From contig CM034390.1 of the NCBI GenBank assembly GCA_019925095.2, forward strand, positions 3,521,501 to 3,585,500: a DNA stretch of 64,000 bases, written 5' to 3'. The stretch is from Dendrolimus kikuchii. Taxonomy: Eukaryota; Arthropoda; Insecta; Lepidoptera; Lasiocampidae. Below the pieces are notes generated by a model. The model saw only the letters and a list, made by a program, of their open reading frames with translations, did not search any database and had not been told where the DNA came from. How positions within the stretch are numbered: the first letter of the stretch is position 1; each line of letters opens with the position of its first letter. Shown here piece after piece: positions 54,007-64,000 of the stretch. A program made the position numbers and the translations under genes.

Positions 54007-57000
54007 TCAAAACACTTTCTTCAATATATTCTTCAGACTTTTCTTCTTTTTACCACCACTTTCACTGTCCTGTTGTCCATTCTGGGATATCTCAGTCGAT
54101 TCTGACCATAGACTACCTGTAGGGGACTCTGATGCAGCCTTTTTGCTTAATTTACCATTGAAAATGGGCTCCAAGTTCCTCACTACTGGACTCGGGGTAC
54201 TTCTACTGCTCTGACGGCTTAAAGTCCTCAAAAACGCTGGTGAAGATAGTCTTCTAGTCTTCATTGTTTTCGTTTTCAAACTGTTGAAAAACGAACCGTT
54301 CGTTTTCGGCTGTTCTTTTTTCGTTTCCACAACGGATTCAAACTCTTTTGGCTCAGAAACTGGGGCATAAAACTCTTCTTCGTCCAGTGGTATAGGATTA
54401 TCTTGAAGCTTTCTAATACTGTCTTCTCTCACCCACTCTTTTTCTGGTTCAGAAGTTCTGTGTATGATTGAAGTCTTCCGTCGTCTATTCTTTCTGGCTA
54501 CTTGCCATTCACCTTCTTCCTTGCTTGTTTCTTCAGTAGATTGTCTTGCTATCTGCATGGCTTCTTCGCTAGGTCGCCTCTTCTTTGTTGATGGCGTCGC
54601 GTGACCACTCACACCTTCTACAGATTTTCTTCTAAACTTATCTTGTTTCTTCTTGGTCTTTTTCGGTATTGGTATCATAATTGGCTCAACTTTCCGCTTC
54701 TTGGATACATAATATACTACAACAGCGACGATTATTGTTTGGTATACGACAAATTTAAAGAAATTCATATTGCCAAACCAGCTGTCACGTTCCTCCATCA
54801 ATATTTTCATACTTGAAGTCATCTGACTGAGCTGCTCTTGTAGGTTTGTCAGTTGCTCAAAGTATTTCTGCTCTCGCTCGTTGCTCTTCCGCCTTTCTTC
54901 TGTCATCTGCTGAATTGTTTTTTCAAAGGTCTTCTGCATCTCTTCTACTTGCTTCTTGTATCGTCTACTTAATTCTTCTAAATATTGTCCAGAGAGAGAC
55001 ATGTTTCTTTCTAGTGTCTGAAATGCAAAAGAAAACAACAATTTATCCTGAGAGGAAAACATCTGTTTTGGGCCCATTATCAATAACAATGATCAGAAAA
55101 ATTCAAAACTGTACAATTCCTTAGGATATGAATCAATCAAAATATATTTTCAATTTTTGTTTATAGTGTCTTCCTTATAATCAACTGTTCTGTTTATTCA
55201 TAGTTCCTGTTAAGTTAATGAAGTTGCAATAAGTGCACTTTAAGTTTACACCTTAAAAAGTCATAGGACTTACTAGTTTTTACTAAAATTTAATTTTTTT
55301 TTTTAGTATGATTGAGCCTTTTTGAGTATGATTTTGCATGTTTTGTGTATCATGTTAGTGTCCAGTATCTAAGAATATTTAAGTTTTACCACATAATTTA
55401 AGCAAAAGGCTGAGTCAAATTGTGGGTCTTTAGGTGTTATCAAATGAGTGATTTTTGTAGCAGCTTAAAAAGGCGCACTTCATTAAACGATTAAAACTTT
55501 GTAACACAAACATACAATTTTTTACTAAATACAATTAATATCTTTGAGCTACTGTTCATAACTTAAATTATTTATTCATTGTTTGAAAATCTAAATAGAA
55601 ATGCATCTCCTTTCCCGGCAATAACCCGCTTACTACAACTTTGTTCTTATCAAAAACAAATGAATAATGTGATTTGACTTTGTTTCACTAACGGAACGTT
55701 AAGAATATTAATACAATATTATAACATTTAAAAGGCCAATACATTCGATAGCCTGTTCCACTAAACTTCAATTAAAAAGCAATTCATTAAAAGAAATTAA
55801 TAAAAAATACAGACAGACCTTTACTCGGTTAGATAGACGCAGAAACACAGATTCCTTTTGCAAAGTTGCTTGCGCTGGATTTTGATTTTGAGATGTAACG
55901 CCTACAGGGATAGGATCTACAGCTATTTGGTCCAAATCGGATATAAAGCTATCACCGTCGATAATTATGTGATCAGTGATTTCTTCAATATTTGCATTTT
56001 CTCTAGGTTTTTCAGCTTCTGATTTACCATTTTTAGTGTCAGATTTTGCAATTACATCTTTGTTTTCAATATCCACTATTGTTTCAACTGTTTTGTCTGC
56101 GTCAGGTACAACGGCCTGTTGTGGTTCTTGCACAGAATTATCCTCGACCGTCATTGTAATCTCTTTTTCTCCGACACTTTCTTCATCATCTGGTAAATCA
56201 ACTGCAACAGGATTGTCATGAACGGTGTCAGGAAGTGATTTTTCTTCATTTTGTATAGTTTCATTAATTTTATCATCAGTTGATTCATTTTCTTTTTCCG
56301 CAACCAATTTAATTTCCTGATCTCCGTTAGTTTCGCTATTCACAGTTTGTGACGTATCATCTACGGTAATGTTTGTGGTAACGTTTAGTTCTGTTTCGAA
56401 ACTTGTGTTTAATACAACTTTTTTTTCTTTAATAGCTAATATATTACACAGGGCGGCTAAATATTTTTGCGGGAACAAAGCATTCATATAAGCGACGCGT
56501 TCTTCACTAAACTCTATTGTCTTTGTACTTTTAAAGTCTAAGCCAAAAGGATGGCAGATATCCGTACACTTCAAAGTTTCACGTAGGAACACTTGGCGCA
56601 CTAAACTCACTAGTTTTTCCGAGCTACAGCTAATAAGTTCGTACACTTCATTATAAAGCGTCTCACTGCAATTATCACATACAATTATATGGCTAGGGGA
56701 GCAACAACGTTTGTACATATTGTCTGTAGTGGTGTCATTGTGTTCACAGGACATATTTTTAGGAACTTCCGTTTTTACTAACGCCTGTGCTGCCTTCTTC
56801 ATGATTGACATTACCGCATCTCTTGCGGATCCGAATAAATTTTTAGACGGCTCTGTCTCCACGGCTGGGATATCAGGAACATCTATTATCTCATCGTCCT
56901 CATCTTCATCAATATGAGTTGGGTGCTGTGAGTTCTCTTTTTCCAAAACTTCGAATTCTGACGTCCCATAAACCTTAAATAATGAAATAGGACAGTAATG

Positions 57001-60000
57001 TTCAGATCCATGATGCGAGAGCATCTCAACCTTGATGAACTTCCCAAATAAGTGTGGGTATAAATCAAAACTCTGCACGTCTCTCATATCTTGTGCTGTA
57101 AACTGGCCAACACTAGCCCATTCCCTTGTGGGAAAGCGATCGCTAAAATAAACTGCAAAATCTTTTGGAGTGGATGAGAATAGCTCAAAGTTTGCTATTT
57201 CTATTTTTTGGGCTTGTACAGCCTCGCATAGTTCTATCACAAACCATATTCGACTGTTGCAGGTGTTGAGCATATACTCATCTCTGTTTGGCGATAAAAT
57301 GGAGCTGGCTGAACCGGCTTCTGGGTTCACAGCAACCACTTTTGCTCCGCATGCGAGTGAAGCGTAGTTTTTTGACCGCAACTTCGTGCTTTTACTACTA
57401 AAATTCGTATTACTATGACTAGGTTGACTCGAGTGATTCAGTACTGTGTCTTTTTTCTCAGCTTCAGCAAGCTGTTTCTGTGCCCATTCTGAAAACGAAG
57501 GGATATCTTCTTGTGGAGTTTCTGGTTTGACTGGAATGTTGTCTATTTCTGCTTCCTTTTGTTCAACAGGTTGAGATTCTTTTATTTCTGGATCTACTGT
57601 GGTGAGGGTTTGAAATGCATCGTCGACTTGCCTTGTTTCATGCAGAGGTTTTGCTTTCACCACGAGCCGTGGTTCTGTTGATTCTTTCTCTTCCGCCACC
57701 GCGCCTTTCTCTTCGTCGTCGTCTAACTTTTTGCTGTCTATAATGGTGAAAGTCTTCGTATCATTGTGTTCCTCGGAATCGTTGACGAATAGCAATTCGT
57801 CTGGATTCCTTAGCTCCAATTTGGCATTGTCTGCTAGAGAGATGATTACAGGAGGCTGTCCTGTGTCAGGTAACCTGAAATCAAAAGAAAAATACTACAT
57901 TAGTGTCAAATAGACACTGCCATTAAATGTTAATATTTTTATGTTATATATATAAACTTTGCCGTGCTTATTTAGGTCTTACTTTTTAAGAGTAAATATT
58001 GCAACAGGGAGAATAATAAACAAATGCATAATTAACATCATTAAAACGTTTACAGTATTAACTTCCCTTCAACTTGTCTAAGAAGACTATACAGAAATAA
58101 AATATATAGATAATAAAAATATTTATTTTTGGTTGATTCATATCAATATAATCCTTCATTAATTACCCAATTATCGCAAGTGCACATGCCCACAGTAAAC
58201 AGTACTAATTAATCATTTCCAATCTGCATAGTTTGAGAAATTAAAATATGATTATTAATTGTTTTTAAATCACAAATTGCTTTGTAATTAGAAGTCTGTG
58301 TTTTAGTCGTTGAATAATAATCAAAGACAAGTAAGTGGTCATTTACACTAAGATGACCTATATAGGGTAATGTGCTGAATAATGGATAAAAATAAATAGC
58401 TTTTAGTCGTATTATGGATATTTGACAATTTTCCGAACGACAATAAAATATTTATCAATTTTATATTAAAGACTAGGACGATGCGAGGAAATGCGATCAG
58501 ACGCTACGTACACGACGTCGATCTAGCGACCCTCGATTTTCGTCGGATGGTGAAGACGTATGACAGCGTGACCTACTTAGTGTTGTAGCTCTATGTCACA
58601 GACGTTGGACAAATTGTTACCCAACTGCCAAAGACGTTAAGTATTACGACAGGATTAGTAAAACGAGATTGCAGGACGAAATTTATCTAAGATTGTTCAT
58701 TTATTAAGATATTTTTTAATTAAATTATTTCTTCTTTATTGCGAATTTGGCAAACTGGTAGACGGCCCTGCTGATGGAAAGTGGCTATTGTCGCCTATAG
58801 ACATTTGCAACACCAGGGGCGTCGCCAACCCGTTTTTAACCTTTATGATGGGATAAGGGATTCGAATGGACGGATGGATTACAGGGGGGGATGGGATAGG
58901 AAAGTGAGCTTTCGGAACTCCCGCTCATGGAACGGAACACGATTAACTTAAGGCTAACTGTTTTACGCCGATATTCTGTGAGAGCATAGTATCATACCGA
59001 TCGAGCCGACCCTAAGGGCTGTAACCATGGTAATGATTCCAACTTGGCTCTACCACGACGAATAAACTATTTGATATTGAAATAAACAAAAGGGTAAGTA
59101 TGTCAAAGTCAAAAAAACTAAAAAAAAAACCGAAATTATTTTAATCCTTTTTCGCAGCTCTCGTCTTGTTTTATGTAAAAAAATCTTCCATAGGTCTCAA
59201 AGCTGTAAGTGAGTCGAAATTTCGCGTAGAATTTTCAAACGTCGGTCTAATGTATATACCTTGCTTTAGTATTCTTTCTCCATTCCTGCACGGATATAAT
59301 CTTCTTCCATGCAAGGTTTAATACTATTTACGTTTCATGTCATAAATAATATTGAATAGGCCATAAGCCCTGTTCGAGTAGGCGTAACAATCGTAACTAG
59401 CTCTCATTTCGACACACACAAAGCCATGGGCGTGAACTAGTACATACTAATAGTAATACTTGTCACAGCTAACTTATCATCCACTCAGTGTCAATGTGAA
59501 AGAGCTTCGTTATTATCCGTCCGTCGATTTGCATACAAAGACGTCATAGGGCAGACGTTGAACTAAATTGTAAGTAGGCAAAGAAATGGTACTCATAAAT
59601 TATTTATAGACGATAAATCACTTATCATAATCCAAATTGACTATTAACTGATACATCTAGAATATTTTCTTGTTATTCTCTGTAATAATTGGACGTAGTT
59701 TAGCAGAAAGGACTCAACCCACATTGTGATCAAAAATGAGTTGTATATACCAATTTACCAGCAATTTTTGTCTAAACTTAAAACCTCAATAACTCAAAAA
59801 CCACTTTTTTGTGTGTTAGGTCGTTTTTGCTAAACTACGTCCAATTGTAACTAAAACTGCCACAACAAATTAGCATGAAACTTCATCTAAATTACTCAAG
59901 AATTTCATATAAAATTATAACAACGGTTCGAAAAGGTCCGACATAGTACATCCCAATAAAAACAATAGCTCTATACATTGTTTTTTTAAAGATTATTTTG

Positions 60001-63000
60001 ATAGTTCACAAATCACGAATTTTCACTTAATTACATTAGTTAATGATGTTTAAATGTCTTATTTAAGAAACCATCAACCATCTAAATACATAATTTAAAG
60101 TTTATTGTTGTTTGCGTAGAAGAAACAATATACCTATAGTGTAATATAGGTTATTGGTCCTCTCTCTTATATGTAAGAAAGAAGAAACAAATATTTGCTG
60201 TCTCAAATGTATGTGACCAGTGCCGTAAATAGGGCGGTGCCACCGGTGCCCAGGCACAGGGCGTAGACTCTGGGGGCCGCAAGAATGGCTAGACCAGACA
60301 GGAATATTATTTTTTCGGCTTGCTCCTGATAAGTTCCCGCTGCGCCCCTAGTGCTCGATTCCAACACATGCCAGTATCATCAAAAACGTCTGTTAAATTA
60401 GACAAGATATCGCGCTCATTTTTATGTTCTAGTTCTTTAAAAAAAAATAGATATTTCTTCCAAAATATTACATAATTGGTCCACCAACACCAAGGTCCTT
60501 GTGCGTTATTTTATCACCCTGAATGAAATAAAGTAGGCCTATACTAGCATTGCTCTAGCTAGGGTACCTATAATATCTAAAACAAAACAAGGGCGCAGTT
60601 ATAGAAGCTTGCATAGTGCGCATAAAAGGCTATTTACAGCACTGTATGCGACACACAGAAAAGAAAATACATTTTAGTAACAAGACATTATACATGTACC
60701 TAAAGTACGATTACATAATTACAAAACAAAAAACAAAAAAAAAGTCTTTATATGAAGTATGTTCATATTGTGAAAGAATCTCAATTGTCTCCATAATCAT
60801 AAATTTTAATATAATTCGTTTTCATTGACCACATCGCATCCAATTGAGACAATCAGGGTTATTGTTCTCAGCAATTGTATCCAGGCTTTTCTATAACTGA
60901 TAAACAACAAATAACGTTCTACCTACTCGTTACAAAGTAACCCCTGGTCATTTCACTCTGGTATTTTTCCCGTGGCTTTAGATCTCATACCTTATTCAGG
61001 ATAATATTGTTACGACCTAGACGTCGACAAAAACAAATCACACCTGCATACCTGTAAAAACACATTTTATTACCTTTCGGCATTTGGATTTCTTTTATTT
61101 TTAATTTGTGATTAGAAAACAACCCATTGTTGTATTTTACTCTTTTATCGCAGTCATTGGCCAGGTGTTACGGATTTAAAGTACAAACTGATTCTAAGAA
61201 ATTCGGTCCACGCGGCCGGACGGACATATTGCATCTGTGCAGTATAAAGCAATGGCCCGATGGAGGGACGGGGGAGTCGAGCGAGAACCACGAACGAAGA
61301 CGTGTGTACTACAAACGGGAATCTTTTAATGACGGACTTTGCGCGTTTTATGGAATTACGACCTTTTGCATTACGTTTGGACTTGTTGTGTTCAGCTATA
61401 TTTGTACCTGTGTTATACGTGTTTGTTTGTTTCTAATAAACTCTATAGTGATTCTAACATCATTTTAATTCGAGTCTCGCGATTTGTAACAGTATCATTA
61501 TATTAATGTCTGAAGAGCACTTTCAATTCATTGGTTCACATATAAAAACTGTGAAGAGTGTCCAAACATATACGCAATCAAACAACCTTAGTTATAATGT
61601 TATATTAGTAAAACGTAAGAATGTGTTTTAAGGATTGGCCTTGATGTTAAGGACGATCATAGATTAAAATATAAATTCTGTAAGATTAAGTGTGCTGGAA
61701 ATTTTGAAGTGGACCTTCTATATACAATAAGTAGACGGGGGGGTATTAGGATTTTTCTGTCAAGAAAAAGCGTTACGGCCGCATGGGGGAGCGGCATAAA
61801 TTTAGACTAGACGTGGTGAGAGGCGGCAAAATTTTAGAGTAGACTATGGATGCGTTTTTTGAATTGAATTCAGTTTTTTTGTTTGATAAAATAAAATATG
61901 TTTAAATACAAAATGCATTCATTAAAATTTACTTAACCTAACCAAATCATAACTTGCAGTAAACCTGAGAAAAATCGAAATGTGTGCTGGGACACATAGT
62001 AGAAGTGAAACTTCAACGGGCAAGTGGAAAAACAAATGGCAACGGACAAGTGGCAAAGGAATGGCAACAAAATTTCAACTTGAAGTTTTACGGGGAGGTT
62101 TTCAAATTGGACAAGTACATTAACAATTTACCCGTAAAACATCAAGTTAAAATTTTGTTGCGATTCGTTTTTCCACTTGTCCGTTGAAGTTTCACTTCTA
62201 CTATGTGTCCCAGCACACATTTTTTTATTTATTCCCTTTTATAGTGTTTGCTAAAGAATGGCTAAAGAATAAAGACGAGTGTGCATGACAAGAGTTATGA
62301 ATGTCAAAGAAGCAAGTGAGGTGTGTAAGAATGGGCCTAAATGGCGCTCTGTTGTTCGTGCCTACCCCGCAAGGGAACTGGCGTGAAGTTATGTATGTAT
62401 GTATGTATGCTAAAGAATGATTTTGTTGAATTTTTATCTGAAGATATTGTAATTGTATTTATTATAGGCCACAAATTCGCTTAACATAGGCGAGAGCAAA
62501 GTGATACGCGAATTTTGGCCATAAAAAAATCGCAAAGTATAATGTTATTTTAATAAATATTAAATTCTATTAAATCTCTTTTAAAAGCACGTGTAAACTA
62601 TAAAGGACCCATAAAATCAAAAACTCTATTTTGTTTCTCTTTAAAAAAATACTATAGCTTTCATTTGCAAACAATTAAAACTATGACATAAACATACATA
62701 TTTATATATACGTATGTTTATATATATAATATTACTATGCTTTATGTACTTAATCATGTGTATATAAATCTGTATGTATATTTATATAATAATATTAATA
62801 TATAAAATATGTAACATTTTTAAAATATTGTGCAGCAAACCCTGCCCTAGCTTTTGTGCCATATTTCTCTCTCCATCCCAAGGTTGTCTGGAAGAGATCG
62901 CTGTCAGCGATAACACCGCCATTTGTACCTAATTCTAAGCTGCTTTTGTGTATTATTTCATAAATTTTATTGTACAATAAAGTATATTCTATTCTATGAA

Positions 63001-63893
63001 AAAAAAAAAAAAAACTACAACACTTGTAGGCCCATTATTAAATTATTCCACAAATCTTGAGGCATGTAATTGACTCGACCGAAGTGTAAATAAAATACAT
63101 TACCAAAAGTAATAAGTGTAAAATTGGTATCTACATTTTTCTCATTGGCAACAATGAAATTTGCATATCTATTAGGCAGTAGACGGACCGAACAATTGCC
63201 CGTACGAAATCTCTAATGAATAGTTCTGGTATATTCTATTATATTGAATACCTAAAGGATTTTAAGAGCATGAATTTGTCACGGCCGCTGAATAAGGTCA
63301 ATTGTTCAATTTACGCTAGCGTAGAATCATCAATTCGAAATATATATGTATTAATCTATACCAAAGTAATTAAAGTGCCGGACTGTGATTACTAATTTAA
63401 ATACCAAAATTGATCAAAAAACTGCTATTTGTACACATGCGCGGCGGGTATACTGTTGGTTCCTCAATAGTGGGACGTTTATGGGCTCTTATTTATATTT
63501 TAATAATAAAATAGCGTTTTTAGTTTTTTTTTCTGTTAGTCTGAAAATTTGTTTAATAATTCCTATCCTATTAATTGTTAAAAAAATCTGTTAGAATTCA
63601 GACCATAAGTACGTAACGGGCTCTCTAGATTAACTCTCAGCTAAATTTCTAGCTGAGAATTAACTGAGTTTTTATGAAAAATCGTCTATAACACTGTGAT
63701 AATTACGTTGTTAACTAATAGTCTACATAGCGTATGGCGAGGATTTTGCAATTTCGAACTGAGTATCTGCTATTGTACAATGCATACGATTATATTCTTA
63801 CGTGTAAAATATCTTGGTGAGTCCTTGGTGGCCACCGTACGACAGCAGTTGACATATCAGCAGAGCCGCAAGCAGCGCCCGCGGCGGAGACAT
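54007..63893 (-). CDS. SUCO: SUCO-like SUN-domain ER membrane protein (three exons)
   Basis: Orthologue of SUCO/Opt (yeast Slp1), an ER membrane glycoprotein with a luminal SUN-like domain. Exons: 63802-63893 (signal peptide MSPPRALLAALLICQLLSYG), 55819-57874, 54007-55017; phases 2 and 0 join without a shift to give 1052 residues. Order: signal peptide; acidic linker; DIPSFSEWAQKQ near 152 (a conserved family motif); SUN-like domain about 204-340 (CGAKVVAVNPEAGSASSI, WFVIELCEAVQAQKIEIANFEL, DLYPHLFGKFIKVEML); low-complexity acidic region; KESVFLRLSNRVK|TLERNMSLSG, the second conserved block; coiled coil about 720-795; one membrane segment about 800-820 (FVVYQTIIVAVVVYYV); basic Ser-rich cytosolic tail. 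The donor at 55818 is GTCTGT, unusual but supported by the conserved join. Gene is intact. Confidence 0.93.
55018..55818 (-). other. SUCO intron 2
   Basis: 801 bp, donor GTCTGT, acceptor TTTCAG. AT-rich, no element recognised. Confidence 0.7.
57875..58730 (-). other. SUCO intron 1, left part
   Basis: AT-rich, no repeat recognised except a GC-richer piece at 58470-58600 (gacgatgcgaggaaatgcga, cgacgtcgatctagcgaccc) of unknown origin. Confidence 0.45.
58731..59310 (-). mobile_element. Degenerate family B / RTE-like fragment
   Basis: 58739-58805 matches the family B tail (agacggccctgctgatggaa, tatagacatttgcaacacca) and 59272-59300 its head (ctccattcctgcacggataat); the middle is diverged and carries gatgggataagggattcg-like sequence. 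Confidence 0.5.
59311..61007. other. SUCO intron 1, middle part
   Basis: AT-rich. 59695-59850 holds an inverted pair (taattggacgtagtttagca and gctaaactacgtccaattg). 60220-60345 (agtgccgtaaatagggcggtg) resembles a common dispersed repeat. No gene supported. Confidence 0.45.
61008..61491 (+). mobile_element. Solo LTR, 484 bp
   Basis: Begins TGTTACGACC and ends GATTTGTAACA. Flanked by atat (61004-61007) and gtat (61492-61495). Related to 24210-24711; shares the tacctttc..gcatt..ggatttctttt and cgagcgag..cacgaacgaag parts. Confidence 0.75.
61978..62222. mobile_element. MITE with about 52-bp inverted ends
   Basis: Left end aaatgtgtgctgggacacat..gtgaaacttcaacgg and right end ccgttgaagtttcacttcta..gtcccagcacacat are almost perfect complements. 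A second inner inverted pair (acttgaagttttacggg / cccgtaaaacatcaagt) lies in the middle, so the whole 245 bp can fold. Confidence 0.85.
62273..62410 (+). mobile_element. Family C element
   Basis: Short plus strand copy ending in gttatgtatgtatgtatgta. See 23212-23382. Confidence 0.7.
62838..63015 (+). mobile_element. LINE 3' tail with poly-A
   Basis: ggttgtctggaagagatcgc, agcgataacaccgcc, then acaataaagtatattctatt and A15. Same tail family as 23640-23765. Confidence 0.6.
63016..63801 (-). other. SUCO intron 1, right part
   Basis: No element recognised; the small palindrome ctcagctaaatttctagctgag at 63635-63657 is the only structure noted. Confidence 0.45.
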
Positions 63894-64000
63894 CCTGCAA
63901 CCGCCGCCGGCGCATTGGCGACGCACCGATACGCCTATCCCGACACTGCGCCCAACCTCACCGGGACAGGCGTGCCCCTCAACACTTCAACTACCTCAAT
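63894..64000 (-). promoter_or_regulatory. SUCO 5' UTR / promoter-proximal region (partial)
   Basis: GC-rich stretch directly upstream of the SUCO ATG, in contrast to the AT-rich surroundings. No TATA box is visible in what remains before the window ends. Assignment rests only on position and base composition. Confidence 0.4.

Overview
The window is nuclear DNA from an insect, almost certainly a moth or butterfly (Lepidoptera). It is AT-rich, its genes have introns with GT-AG junctions, and it is crowded with repeat types typical of lepidopteran genomes: R1-clade and Jockey-clade LINEs, short non-autonomous Helitron-like elements that begin TC-TATACTAATATTATAAA and end in CTAG, RTE-like short elements, Tc1/mariner transposons, solo LTRs and hairpin MITEs. 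No prokaryotic or organellar features were seen.

Four host-type genes can be read. (1) 2148-5156, minus strand: a heme-regulated-inhibitor-like eIF2-alpha kinase (EIF2AK1/HRI family), 3' part complete, 5' start not resolved. (2) 14768-36869, plus strand: a complete nine-exon METTL13 (eEF1A lysine and N-terminal methyltransferase), 668 residues, whose introns hold two long tandem arrays and many transposable elements. (3) 39415-42881, minus strand: a three-exon, 253-residue protein built from repeated CxxC...CxxCW modules with introns at the same place in each module; it resembles the zinc-binding head of some transposases without a DDE domain. (4) 54007-63893, minus strand: a complete three-exon SUCO/Slp1-type SUN-domain ER membrane protein, 1052 residues. 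METTL13, the HRI-like kinase (translation stress control) and SUCO (ER protein) are ordinary housekeeping genes and there is no sign that they form a functional cluster.

Layout. 1-834: three tandem copies of a 267-bp MITE-like unit. 2148-5156: HRI-like kinase. 6399-11919: R1-clade LINE with a 17-bp target-site duplication, inserted into an older dispersed repeat (family A). 12300-12575: more MITE-like sequence. 14768-36869: METTL13. Intron 4 carries a 45-bp minisatellite (19651-21014) that grows directly out of the end of a Helitron helicase reading frame; intron 8 carries an 86-bp minisatellite (34160-35620). 39415-42881: CxxC-module gene with a truncated Jockey LINE and a tRNA-derived SINE in intron 2. 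44850-50500: a decayed Tc1-like transposon followed by a mariner-like element that was split by an intact Jockey LINE and again by a short poly-A element. 50527-51033: C-terminal part of a P-element/THAP9-like transposase. 54007-63893: SUCO, with a TE-rich first intron.

The observations most worth checking are the minisatellite born from Helitron helicase coding sequence, the CxxC-module gene, the chimeric ORF1 start and homopolymer frameshift of the R1-clade LINE, and the nested mariner/Jockey/poly-A insertion. All family assignments come from reading translated motifs by eye; no database search was run.
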